A stretch of DNA of 64,000 bases from Sorangium aterium. Its GTDB lineage: Bacteria > Myxococcota_A > Polyangia > Polyangiales > Polyangiaceae. Below are positions 7,642 through 16,475 of this stretch, in pieces. Positions within the stretch are counted from its first letter, which is position 1. Every line of letters begins with the position of its first letter. A model generated the notes under the pieces. The model did not search any database. It was not told the DNA's origin and worked only from the letters and a program-made list of their open reading frames with translations. Both the position numbers and the translations under genes were made by a program. The DNA lies in contig NZ_JAQNDK010000001.1 of NCBI RefSeq assembly GCF_028368935.1, positions 3,224,001 to 3,288,000 on the forward strand, read 5' to 3'.

Positions 7642-10131
7642 GTGCCCGCGCCCCCTGAGCCGACTCCCACCCTCGACGGAGGCGAGACCTGGTCAGGATC
7701 GTCGCCTGCTCCCGTGCCGCGATCGCGGCTGCCAGAACGCTACGAGGACATGGGGCTCATCGCATCCGGCGCCTCAGGCGAGGTGCGGCGCGTGCGGGAC
7801 CTGCACCTCCGCCGCGTGCTCGCCATGAAGCTCCTGCATTTCGAGCACGTCGACAGCCCCCGTAGGCGCACGCGCTTCCTCGCCGAGGCGGAGATCACGG
7901 CGGGGCTGCAGCACCCCGGTATCGTGGCGGTGCACGATCGAGGCGAGCTCGCGGATGGACGCCTCTGGTTCACGATGAAGGAGGTCCGTGGCCGGACCTT
8001 CGGGGCCGTCATCGACGAGATCCACGCCGCGAAGGGGGCGGGCGGGTTCCGGGAGGCGCCGTCGGGGTGGACGTTCCGCCGCGCGCTCGACGCGCTGGTC
8101 CGCATCGCGCAGGCCGTGGCGTACGCGCACCGCGAGGGCATCGTGCACCGCGACCTGAAGCCGGCGAACCTCATGGTCGGCGAGCTCGGCGAGGTCCTCG
8201 TGATGGATTGGGGCCTCGCGCGGCGGAGCGCGGAGAGCACGGAGAGCGCGGCGGGCGCGGCAGAGCGGCTCGAAGGAGAGCCGGAGCGGACCCACGACGG
8301 CGACGTGCTGGGCACGCCCGCGTACATGCCGCCGGAGCAGGCGCTGGGGCAGCTGCACCTGCACGGACCGGAGAGTGACGTCTACGCGCTCGGGGCCATC
8401 CTGTATCACCTGCTCACGGGGAGGCCGCCCTACCGGGCGTCGGGTCTGCACGCCTTCCGGCAGGTGGCCGCGGCGCCCCCCGCGCCCATCGCCGAGGCAG
8501 CGCGCGGCGGGCCGCAGCTCCCGGCCGATCTCGTGGCCATCTGCGAGCGCGCGATGCAGCGCGCGATCGAGGCGCGGTACCCGGACGCGGGGGCCATGGC
8601 CGCGGATCTCGTCGCCTTCCTCGACGGGGCGCGCCGGCGGGAGCAGGCGCTCGCGATCGTGGCGAGGACGCGCGCGGAGGAGCCCGCCATCGTGGATCTC
8701 CGGGCCCGCGCGGAGAGCCTCAGGGAGGAGGCGATCGCGCGGCTGACCTCCGTACAGGCCTTTGAGCCGGTGGAGAGGAAGCGGCCCATCTGGGCGCTGG
8801 AGGACGAGGCGGCGTGCCTCGGCCGCGAGGCGGCGCTGCGCGAGACCGAGTGGCTCACCGGAATGCACGGGGCGCTCAGTCTGGATCCGGAGCTACCGGA
8901 GGCGCACGCGGCGCTCGCCGACCATTACCGGGCGCGCCTGATCGAGGCCGAGCGCGGTCACCAGGGCGAGGAGGCGGCGCGCTTCGAGGCGCTGCTCCGG
9001 GCCCACGACCGCGGGCGGCACGCGGCCTTCCTGCGGGCCGAGGGGGCGCTCACGCTGCTGACCGATCCGGCGGGGGCGCGCGCGACGCTGTACCGCTATG
9101 TCGAGCGCGATCGGCGGCTCGTGCCGGAAGAGGTGGGCGAGCTCGGCCCGACGCCGCTCTTTCAGGTGAGGCTCCCGCGAGGCAGCTACCTCTTGATCCT
9201 CCGCGCCAAGGGGCGGGCGGAGGTGCGTTATCCCGTGCTGATCGAGCGAGACGAGCACTGGGATGGCGCGCCGCCCGGAGAGCGGGCGCCATGGCCGATC
9301 CGGCTGCCGGCGCTCGGCGAGATCGGCGCCGACGAGGCGTACGTGCCCGCGGGGTACGCGTGGATCGGCGGCGATCCCGAGGCCACGGACAGCCTGCCGC
9401 GCCGGCGGATCTGGGTCGACGCCTTCGCGATCGGGCGCTCTCCGGTGACGAACCGGGAGTACCTCGCGTTCCTCAACGATCTCGTGGCCCAGGGCCGCGC
9501 GGAGCGCGCGGTCGCGTCCTGCCCGCGCTCGCTCGGGGTCTCGGGCGAAGCGGAAGAGCGGCGCGCGTTCGCTCAGGACGCCTCGGGTGCGTTCCTCCTC
9601 GCCGGAGACGAGATGGACGCGCGGTGGGAGGCGGATTGGCCGGTGGCGCTGCTCGACTGGCACGACGCCACGGCCTACGCGCGCTGGCTCGCGGAGGCGA
9701 CGGGGCGAGCCTACCGCCTGCCCGGCGAGCTCGAGCGGGAGAAGGCGGCGCGCGGCGCGGACGGGCGGCTCTATCCCTGGGGCAACGGCGGCGAGGCGAC
9801 CTTCGCGTGCGTGCTCGAGAGCCACGCGCGAAGGCCGTCGCGGCTGCCCGTGAGCGCGCATCCCTGCGACGAGAGCCCGTACGGCGCGCTGGGGCTCGCG
9901 GGGAACGTGCGCGACTACTGCCTGGAGGAGTGGCGGCGGCAGGGCCCGGAGGTCGCCGGCGATCGGCTCGTGATAGCGCCCGCGGCAGCGGAGAGCCCCG
10001 CGTTCCGGAGCGTGCGGGGCGGGGCGTGGATCAGCCCGATCACGCTCGCCCGGGCCGCGGGCCGCTTCGGGAACCGGGCATCGGACCGGCGTGCGACGAT
10101 CGGCTTCCGCGTGGCGCGGCCGCTCCGCTGA
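7642..10131 (+). CDS. Ser/Thr protein kinase fused to formylglycine-generating-enzyme-like (SUMF) domain
   Basis: 829 aa from GTG 7642. Hanks-type kinase domain at ~35-330: Gly-loop ASGASGEV, Lys in VLAMKLL, catalytic HRDLKPAN (~169) and a DWG in place of DFG (~188), common in delta-proteobacterial kinases, then MPPEQA. Residues ~340-560 are helical, repeat-like. The C-terminal ~260 residues form a SUMF/FGE-sulfatase domain: VPAGYAWIGGD, GRSPVTNREYLAFLND, YRLPGELEREKAARG, LYPWGNGG and SVRGGAWISP. The paired cysteines of true formylglycine-generating enzymes are not evident, so this domain is more likely a binding module. No membrane helix is seen; predicted cytoplasmic. Divergent from an FHA gene. 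Confidence 0.9.
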   Translation: MPAPPEPTPTLDGGETWSGSSPAPVPRSRLPERYEDMGLIASGASGEVRRVRDLHLRRVLAMKLLHFEHVDSPRRRTRFLAEAEITAGLQHPGIVAVHDRGELADGRLWFTMKEVRGRTFGAVIDEIHAAKGAGGFREAPSGWTFRRALDALVRIAQAVAYAHREGIVHRDLKPANLMVGELGEVLVMDWGLARRSAESTESAAGAAERLEGEPERTHDGDVLGTPAYMPPEQALGQLHLHGPESDVYALGAILYHLLTGRPPYRASGLHAFRQVAAAPPAPIAEAARGGPQLPADLVAICERAMQRAIEARYPDAGAMAADLVAFLDGARRREQALAIVARTRAEEPAIVDLRARAESLREEAIARLTSVQAFEPVERKRPIWALEDEAACLGREAALRETEWLTGMHGALSLDPELPEAHAALADHYRARLIEAERGHQGEEAARFEALLRAHDRGRHAAFLRAEGALTLLTDPAGARATLYRYVERDRRLVPEEVGELGPTPLFQVRLPRGSYLLILRAKGRAEVRYPVLIERDEHWDGAPPGERAPWPIRLPALGEIGADEAYVPAGYAWIGGDPEATDSLPRRRIWVDAFAIGRSPVTNREYLAFLNDLVAQGRAERAVASCPRSLGVSGEAEERRAFAQDASGAFLLAGDEMDARWEADWPVALLDWHDATAYARWLAEATGRAYRLPGELEREKAARGADGRLYPWGNGGEATFACVLESHARRPSRLPVSAHPCDESPYGALGLAGNVRDYCLEEWRRQGPEVAGDRLVIAPAAAESPAFRSVRGGAWISPITLARAAGRFGNRASDRRATIGFRVARPLR

Positions 10132-10139
10132 GGCGGCTA

Positions 10140-10763
10140 CTACGCGTTCTCGATGTAGTAATAAGCGCTCTGGCCCTGCGGCGCCGTCACGCCGCCGGTC
10201 TTGGTTTGCCGGGTGAACGTACCATTCGGTGCCACCAGCGCCGGATGGGCGCTCGCGGAAATCAGCTGGTACCAGACGATTTTCATGAGTTCGCTCTTGC
10301 CCGGGCGCTTCACGAACCGGATGCAGACCGTGTTTCCGGAGTTATCCGTGCCCCTGTACAGGAACCCCTGGTTCGCCTGCGGATCCGGCTGGACCAACGA
10401 GATCCTCTGATAGTCGTGTCCATCTTCCCTGTGGAACTTCTGACCGGTGTTGGGCGGGCTGAACCGGTTCCCCAAGGGCTTATCGACGAACGAGATGCTG
10501 AGGTTCTGAGAGCTCAGGTCGCCCAGGTATCCAGTATTTACGTACCAGTACACCTTACCTGCGTCGAAATTGGCATCATTGGTCGAGGTTTTGTGGTTGA
10601 ACACGGCGAACTCAGCAAGCGTGTTCCCGTTGGAGAACGTCATGGTGTAGAGGCGGTATTGGGCCTTCTGCTTGTTGCCGCCGTCGACCTCGAACGTCAG
10701 GGGCAGCGCCCCGCGCGTGGAGCCCTTGTCTTCCGGAACCTGGGTCGGAACATTCCCTGACAT
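10140..10763 (-). CDS. Hypothetical 207-aa aromatic-rich protein
   Basis: ATG at 10763 is preceded by GGAGG with a 5-base spacer, which decides the start. The protein has no signal peptide, membrane helix or Cys cluster. It is rich in Tyr, Asn, Thr and Phe (KAQYRLYTMTF, KVYWYVNTGYLGD, GQSAYYYIENA), suggesting an all-beta fold. Base composition is clearly less GC-rich than the flanking kinase gene. It belongs with the genes to 14.2 kb, all minus strand. I do not recognise the family; a secreted or exported effector or lectin-like role is only a guess from the neighbouring propeller protein. Confidence 0.7.
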   Translation of the reverse strand: MSGNVPTQVPEDKGSTRGALPLTFEVDGGNKQKAQYRLYTMTFSNGNTLAEFAVFNHKTSTNDANFDAGKVYWYVNTGYLGDLSSQNLSISFVDKPLGNRFSPPNTGQKFHREDGHDYQRISLVQPDPQANQGFLYRGTDNSGNTVCIRFVKRPGKSELMKIVWYQLISASAHPALVAPNGTFTRQTKTGGVTAPQGQSAYYYIENA

Positions 10764-10931
10764 GTCTGCCTCCATCTTCGCGATCGAGCGCGGCCCCGGC
10801 GAGCCCGGGCGCCCCCATCGCCTGCGATCGCGGCCACCCTACCAGCGCCGGGCACACGGGGGTATTTCTCGCTATTTCACCGCGGCCGGCGCTCGCCGGC
10901 ACACACCCCGACCGCACCCTCGGCCGGACCG

Positions 10932-11452
10932 TCACGGCGCGACCGCCGAGGGGACGACGAGCAGCGGAACGATGTCCGCGGAGGCCGGGACCTGCTGCGC
11001 CCAGGCGAAGCCGCCCCAGCTCCAGCTGGCGTTGATATCGAAGGTGATCGCGCGCTCGTCGGCGCCCTCCCTCTCGACCAGGATCCCCGGGCCATAGGAG
11101 CGCTCGATCGCGGTGCCCGGAGCGATGGGCACCGTCGAGAACATCAGCAGCACCCGCTGGAGAGGAACGAGGATCTGGAGGTTCTTGCCGAAGAGCGGAA
11201 AGGCGCACAGGGGCGCGCAGGCGCCGGCGCCCTGCGTCACCGCGATACCGCACGTGAGGGGGTCGTCGTCTGGTTGTCGATCGAGATGGCGCCCCTCACG
11301 CCATCGCGGACGACGGTCCCGGTGCCGGCCGGCTGCTGGACGTCCAGCGTCTGGCCGGGCGCGATGTCGTACGAGGCGCCGGCGTGGATCGCGGCCGAGC
11401 TCGCGACTGGCTGGCGAGCGGTGTACGCCCGGTACCGCTCCGTCCACGCCAC
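10932..11452 (-). pseudogene. Hypothetical protein interrupted by a one-base frameshift
   Basis: Two frames join into one sensible ~173-aa protein. The first, from GTG 11452, reads AWTERYRAYTARQPV to ISIDNQTTTP; the second continues LTCGIAVTQGAGACAPLC to LLVVPSAVAP at 10932. The join lies in a G5 run at 11258-11262 (C5 on the coding strand), and adding one base restores the frame. No known domain was recognised; AGQTLDVQ-like and aromatic segments (INASWSWGGFAWAQ) suggest a beta-rich protein. It may be intact if the homopolymer was undercounted. A MITE-like element lies just upstream. Confidence 0.55.
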
Positions 11453-11480
11453 CTCGGTGTGAAGCGAGTAATCCGCCGTC

Positions 11481-11613
11481 TAGTACTACAGGCGCATGTC
11501 GGTGAGCGCCGAACGAGCTGGGCTTCACCAGTGTGCGGACGAGCCATGTGTCACGATCGTCCGCCCGCTCATCAGAATCCGCGGAGATTCCGCGACGTGC
11601 GGCTGTAGTACTA
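11481..11613. mobile_element. MITE-like element with terminal inverted repeats and TA flanks
   Basis: About 133 bp bounded by imperfect inverted repeats: GTACTACAGGCGCATGTCG at the left and, on the other strand, GTACTACAGCCGCACGTCG at the right (17 of 19 positions match). Each end abuts TA, consistent with the TA target duplication of IS630/Tc1-mariner elements. There is no room for a transposase, so it would depend on one in trans. It sits upstream of the frameshifted gene at 10932-11452. Confidence 0.6.
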
Positions 11614-11739
11614 GGGGGTCAAGGGACGATGGCGCCTCCTCCGGCGACGCGCGGTCAGTCGTCGAAGCAGTCGCGGTGCGCGGTGTTATTGCGCCCTGCG
11701 TGCTGAAGAGCACCCTGCGCTCGCTAAGATGCTCACGAA

Positions 11740-13839
11740 TTACCCAGGCTTTGCGACAAATTCATTGGTCGCCAGAATCGCCTTGATGCCTGGCGCGGGG
11801 AGTTGGCCCTGGGGCCCGGAGGCATACATTGCCATCCGGCTCTGATCTTCCACCCAAGTTCCGGCGCCGAAGCGCAAGTGGACGCCGGTTGCCACTCTCA
11901 ACCCGGCCGATGTATGGACATGCTTCGACTGGACGAAATCAAGCTTCCGGCGCTCAAGATCGACGCGCCAGAGGTCCGCCCAATCCTCGAAGTTGGTTTC
12001 CAAAGGCGCGTTGCTATTCCCGCCCATCGTGACCAGGTACAGATTGCCCTTCGCATCCGTCAACAGATTCATATTGTCGGGTCCGTGCTTCTTACCGTCC
12101 GGAACCTGAAAGCTGGTGTCGATGTAGATGGGATCGCCCAGCTTGAGCTCCGGATCGTCCAGAAGATGGCCGGCAATCTTGAAGCAGGTCAACTCCTGGC
12201 CGTCCCGACCGGATCTTAGCGCGAGGACGTAGTAGCGATTTGGCGGTGTTCCGACATCGGTAATGGCCAGCGCTGTAACGCCATTGAGCGCCCTTGGAAC
12301 CGTTATCGCGGCGGGAAGCAGCCAAGGATCCCTGTCTTTCCCCATCGATCCGAGCCAGTAGAAGCGCAGGATCGAGGGCTCTTCCTCGTTATACGACTCG
12401 AGTTCGACCGCGAGAAAATCTCCGACAATCTGGCATCCGCCCGGATGCGGACGAGAGGCTTCAGGGAGTTCGATACGACGCAGTTCGCGACGCGTGCTCC
12501 GATCGAGTACCACGATCTTCGACTCGACGCCGAGGGTCACAGGCTTGGGGGCGCTAAAAGGAAGAACGTAGTAATCATGGTAGCGAGCCATACCCTGATA
12601 GTGCGAGGTGAGCGGCAACGGCTCCCAGGTGTCCCACGAAGACAAAGTATAGTTGATCTCCGCGCTGTATAGGTCCGGGAGCGCCGAAAACGCCGCCGGC
12701 ACGTCGCGCAGCCTCAGTTTATTCCACCGCCCGCTTCCGTTCGTCAACGGTGACGCGGGACCTGGATGCCATTTTCCGTTGCTGCAGGTCTGGTAGGCGC
12801 CTAGGTAGATCTTGCGGTCGATTCCGAGTGAGACGACGTAGAGATCGTCTTGATACCCGTGCCCAAGCGCGATCGCGAGCCATTCCGACCCTTTGGCATC
12901 GAGCGGATTGTGATCGTAGCCGTGCCAGCTGCCATTCGTGGCGTCTTGCCAAGCTGCGAGATTTATTCTCTTGTCCGCGATGCCGACAAGCTGAAGATTG
13001 TCATTATTTCCGTTACCGATGGCGAACGACTGGACGCTCGAGGCGAAGCGGAGCACGTCGCCGCCACCGTGCCACTCGCCGTTGTTCGACGATTGCCATT
13101 GCGACAGATGGAGTCGATCTTCGCGATCCTGCTGCCCGCGAGCAAGAGCAATGACCTGCAGATTATTCTGATTCCCGTTCCCGGCGCCGATCGAGTCGAT
13201 CTTGTCGTAACTCACCATTACACGCCCGCTGTGATGCCACCTGCCATCACATTGATCCTGCCAGGCGACGAGGTAGACCTGATCGTTGTACACGCCCAGG
13301 ACCTGCAGATTGCCATCGTTGCCCTTGCCGACGGCCACCGCGTCCCAGTTGTGCGTTGCGTCGCCGAGCAGCTCTGTGCTCTTGTCCCAGCTGCCGCTGC
13401 GATTGAGCCAGGGGCCGCGATATACTTTTCCGTCGTCCGTGAGGCCGATGACGTACAAATTGTCCTGGTAACCCTTGCCTAGGGCAATTGACTTCCACCT
13501 AAAACCGTCCGGATCCAGCGGGTTCGCGTCATAGCTGTTCCAGCTTCCGGTTTTGTTGTCCTGCCAGGCCGCCAGGTAGACGCGCTGATCCAGCAGGCCA
13601 ATTAGCTGCAGATTGCCATGGTTACCCTTCCCGACGACCAACGACTCGATGCGTGGTGCAAAACCGAGTACATCGTAGCTTGGAACCAACCAGGCCCCCG
13701 TGTTTACGGCCTGCAGCGCCGCCAGGTAAAGCGTCCCCCGGTTGCTTTGCGGCTGTCGAGCCAGGCCGAACACGTAAAGATCTCCGCAGGATCCATTACC
13801 GAGCGCGATTTGATCAAATGCTGGGAATTCCTGTTCCAT
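11740..13839 (-). CDS. Seven-repeat beta-propeller protein (PLL/tachylectin-like) with C-terminal domain
   Basis: 699 aa from ATG 13839, preceded by AAAGGAT. Residues ~8-370 hold seven repeats of ~50-57 residues, each with a GxGN/Y motif (near 13, 70, 121, 171, 220, 275 and 326), then a [DN]L[QY][VL][IVF]G strand, a Y/H-L strand and a W/Y-containing loop ending in G-x-W. Seven such units fit one seven-bladed propeller like the fucose-binding PLL-type lectins. The ~330-residue remainder has short WD-like strands (VVLDRSTRRELRRIELP, GNLYLVTMGGN, DLWRVDLERRKLDF) and may form a second propeller. No signal peptide is seen. GC and codon use (many AAT, GAT, TTG) differ from the surroundings, suggesting transfer. 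Confidence 0.7.
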   Translation of the reverse strand: MEQEFPAFDQIALGNGSCGDLYVFGLARQPQSNRGTLYLAALQAVNTGAWLVPSYDVLGFAPRIESLVVGKGNHGNLQLIGLLDQRVYLAAWQDNKTGSWNSYDANPLDPDGFRWKSIALGKGYQDNLYVIGLTDDGKVYRGPWLNRSGSWDKSTELLGDATHNWDAVAVGKGNDGNLQVLGVYNDQVYLVAWQDQCDGRWHHSGRVMVSYDKIDSIGAGNGNQNNLQVIALARGQQDREDRLHLSQWQSSNNGEWHGGGDVLRFASSVQSFAIGNGNNDNLQLVGIADKRINLAAWQDATNGSWHGYDHNPLDAKGSEWLAIALGHGYQDDLYVVSLGIDRKIYLGAYQTCSNGKWHPGPASPLTNGSGRWNKLRLRDVPAAFSALPDLYSAEINYTLSSWDTWEPLPLTSHYQGMARYHDYYVLPFSAPKPVTLGVESKIVVLDRSTRRELRRIELPEASRPHPGGCQIVGDFLAVELESYNEEEPSILRFYWLGSMGKDRDPWLLPAAITVPRALNGVTALAITDVGTPPNRYYVLALRSGRDGQELTCFKIAGHLLDDPELKLGDPIYIDTSFQVPDGKKHGPDNMNLLTDAKGNLYLVTMGGNSNAPLETNFEDWADLWRVDLERRKLDFVQSKHVHTSAGLRVATGVHLRFGAGTWVEDQSRMAMYASGPQGQLPAPGIKAILATNEFVAKPG

Positions 13840-13931
13840 GTCCATATCCTTTTGATTGGTGCCACGGTGGACCGGCGCAGGTAGGCGCGTTTTGCTCCGT
13901 GCACAAGCCACTTCCAGTGCGCTTAACACTA

Positions 13932-14228
13932 CTACCGCGAACTTCTCTCCGAGATGCCGGAGCTTGCGCTGCTCCGGTGACGACGGCTTCGATTGTTGAC
14001 CGTATTAGGGGTCATCGGGTAATCCGCGTTCAACATGCGGGTCTTCACGTTCGGCTGGTTGATCAGATCGACGTTCGCATCGACCACGAGGACGTTCCGG
14101 TCCTTGTCGGGGCCGATCGCGGTGACAGGCCAGGTGGAATGCTAGCCGTCGTTGAAGGTGTAGGTGACCGTGAAGCCCGAAGGATCACGGTTGGGCAGGT
14201 TCTGGACGAGCGTCAGACGAAATTGCAT
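13932..14228 (-). pseudogene. Small hypothetical gene with in-frame TAG
   Basis: ATG 14228 has GGAG nine bases upstream. The frame reads MQFRLTLVQNLPNRDPSG then FTVTYTFNDG before TAG at 14142-14144; beyond it the frame continues sensibly (HSTWPVTAIGPDKDRN, VLVVDANVDLINQPNVKTR) to TAG at 13932-13934. An intact version would be 98 aa. The stop is one base from CAG (Gln). It is the first gene of the minus-strand island, ~90 bp upstream of the propeller gene. Function unknown. Confidence 0.5.
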
Positions 14229-14486
14229 GGCGAATGGCTCCATTTCGCCGTCCTCGTGGACGGCATGGCAGGTGGATTGGCCGCTGCGCGGCCGAGAGCG
14301 ACCGAGCGGCGAGGGGCTCGGTTCATCGACGCCGCACCTCCCATGTAAGCGCTCGCGCGATGCGTGTGTATTTCAGCGTATTTCACGGCGGCGATGGCTC
14401 ATGCGGCCGCCCGGAGGAACTCCCGTTCCACGACGTAGACGCTGCCACGCGTGCCGCGGCCGAGCGCCGCGCATCCGCGTGACGCG

Positions 14487-15506
14487 TCAATCCGTGCCGC
14501 CGCCCAGAGCGAGGAGGGCGAAGCTCGCCAGCCAGTGCTCGCCCATGTAATCGCCGGCGACGTGCGGCAGGCTGGCATCGAGGTGCCGCTCCGCCGCGTC
14601 GAGGGCGCGGGCGCGGCCCGCGTCCCCTTCGGGAAGCGCCGCGGCGAGCGAGCGCCAGCACCAGGCGCGGCTCAGGTTGAGCCCGTCGAGGTGGGCGATC
14701 TTGCCGTCGCTGCGATCGCTGACCGTCGCGGGCTCGAACAGGGTCGCGGGCTCGCCCCGCGCCGCCCGCGGCAGGAACCGCGCGAACCAGGCGCGGAACT
14801 CCGGTCCGGGCAGGGCCCGGCGCATGCACTCGGCCTCCACGAGGGCGGGCGAGAGGAAATCGTCCTGCGAGGGCTCCCACGCCTGGCAGTCCGCGTCCCG
14901 TCCGTACCAGGTCCGCGCGGCCTCGACGCAGCGCAGCGACAGCCGCTCATCACCCTTCACGGCGGCGTACTCCTGCGCGAGCACCAGCGCGAAGGCGCTG
15001 TTCGTGTGCGCGCCGGCGCGGACCGGATACGTGGCCCTGGGCAGGTACTCGAGGAGCCGCCCGGCGAACGCGTCGCCGAGCGGGGCCAGCGCGGCCGACC
15101 AGCGCCGCCCCTCCTCGGTCTCGTACCGCGCGAGCTCGGCCGCCAGCATCAAGAGCCACGCCCACCCATAAGGCCTCTCGAAGCCGCGGCTCGACAGTCG
15201 CTGCAGATAGGCCAGCTCACCGGCGACCTTCTCGCCCGTGAGCTGCGCGTCGAGCAGCCCGCGGACCGACGCGGCGCCGGGGACGCCGGGGAAGAGGCGG
15301 TGGATCCGCGCGAGGAGCCAGTGGCCGTGAACGCACGAGTGCCAGTCGAAGCTGCCGTAGAAGATGGGGTGAAGGTCGCGCGGGCCCTTCACGTCCTCGG
15401 GGCCGGCCATGACGTGATCGAGCTTGTTCGGATACTCCCGCGTCACGTGCCCGAGCGCGATGGCGCTGAAATGCGAGGCGATCTCGGGTGTCAGGACGTG
15501 CGTCAT
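14487..15506 (-). CDS. DUF2891 family protein
   Basis: 339 aa. The family signature is clear near the N-terminus: HPIFYGSFDWHSCVHGHW, with later conserved blocks PYGWAWLLMLAAEL, HTNSAFAL and CQAWEPSQDDFLSPAL. DUF2891 proteins are helical (probably alpha/alpha-toroid) and lack an assigned reaction; the conserved Asp, His and Trp in the first block suggest an active pocket. It is the last gene of an apparent operon, 12 bp after DUF979, pointing to a shared metabolic role with the transporter pair. No signal peptide; predicted cytoplasmic. Confidence 0.85.
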   Translation of the reverse strand: MTHVLTPEIASHFSAIALGHVTREYPNKLDHVMAGPEDVKGPRDLHPIFYGSFDWHSCVHGHWLLARIHRLFPGVPGAASVRGLLDAQLTGEKVAGELAYLQRLSSRGFERPYGWAWLLMLAAELARYETEEGRRWSAALAPLGDAFAGRLLEYLPRATYPVRAGAHTNSAFALVLAQEYAAVKGDERLSLRCVEAARTWYGRDADCQAWEPSQDDFLSPALVEAECMRRALPGPEFRAWFARFLPRAARGEPATLFEPATVSDRSDGKIAHLDGLNLSRAWCWRSLAAALPEGDAGRARALDAAERHLDASLPHVAGDYMGEHWLASFALLALGGGTD

Positions 15507-15518
15507 GGAATGGCGACC

Positions 15519-16475
15519 TCAGCGCCGGAAGACGAGCAGGTACATGAGGAGCGTGTTCCCGATCAGCAGGAGCAGCGCGGTGGGGAGCTGGACCTTGATC
15601 ACGCCGTCGCGATCGGGCAATCCGAGCAGGGCCGCTGGGACGATGTTGAAGTTCGCGGCCATGGGGGTCATCAGCGTCCCGCAGAAGCCGGACAGCATGC
15701 CGAGGGCGCTCATGATCGCCGGGTCGCCGCCGAGCCGGCGCACGATCAGGGGGAGCCCCACGGCCGCGGTCATGACGGGAAAGGCCGCGAAGGCGTTCCC
15801 CATGATCACCGTGAACAGCGCCATGCCCCCGGTATAGGCCGCCACCGCGGCGAGGCGGCCGCCGCGCGGGAGCGCGCTCCCGGCCAGCTCGCCGATCACG
15901 TCCCCCACGCCTGCGGCCGCGAACACGACCCCGAGCGCGGCCAGCAGCTGGGGCAAGATCGCCGCCCAGCCCACGATGTCGAGCAGGCGCCGGCCTTCCT
16001 GCAGAGGCGCGAGCAGCGGCGGGCGCAACCACGCCACGGAGACCACGAGCGCCAGCACCACGCCGAGGGCGAGCGAGATCAGCGTCGCCTGCTTCGGGTC
16101 GAGCAAGTGCGCTCCGCGGATCTCGACCCGCTTGAGGACCAGCGCGCCCAGGAGGGCGGTCGCCGGGATGATCAGCGCCGGGACGAAGAGCAGGTCGCCG
16201 CGCCGCTCGGCGCTGGCGCGCCGCTCCTCGGGTGTCGTGGTGGCGGGGCGCCCCTGGCCCAGGCCCCTGACGCCCGCGAGGAGCACGAGCGAGATCACGA
16301 GCACCCCGTTGCCGAGATCCCCGAGGCGCGAGCCGAAGAGGAAGCTCATCGCCAGGAGACCCCAGAACAGGGTGTTCTTCCATCGCCTCGAGTTCTCGCG
16401 GTCGACCGCGCTCAGGACGGCCGACGCCGCGAAGAACAGCCCTCCCACGACGTAGACGACACCGAGCGTGATCAT
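15519..16475 (-). CDS. DUF979 family membrane protein
   Basis: 318 aa from ATG 16475, with about nine predicted membrane helices (e.g. GVVYVVGGLFFAASAVL, LISLALGVVLALVVSV, LPTALLLLIGNTLLMYLLVF). The block NAFAAFPVMTAAVGLPL and the FCGTLMTPMAANFNIVPAALLG segment are typical of DUF979. The start overlaps the stop of the upstream DUF969 gene in ATGA, implying coupled translation. DUF969 and DUF979 form a conserved pair, thought to be a two-part permease and often found with 5-oxoproline or pyrrolidone-carboxylate peptidase genes; the substrate here is not shown. Confidence 0.85.
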   Translation of the reverse strand: MITLGVVYVVGGLFFAASAVLSAVDRENSRRWKNTLFWGLLAMSFLFGSRLGDLGNGVLVISLVLLAGVRGLGQGRPATTTPEERRASAERRGDLLFVPALIIPATALLGALVLKRVEIRGAHLLDPKQATLISLALGVVLALVVSVAWLRPPLLAPLQEGRRLLDIVGWAAILPQLLAALGVVFAAAGVGDVIGELAGSALPRGGRLAAVAAYTGGMALFTVIMGNAFAAFPVMTAAVGLPLIVRRLGGDPAIMSALGMLSGFCGTLMTPMAANFNIVPAALLGLPDRDGVIKVQLPTALLLLIGNTLLMYLLVFRR

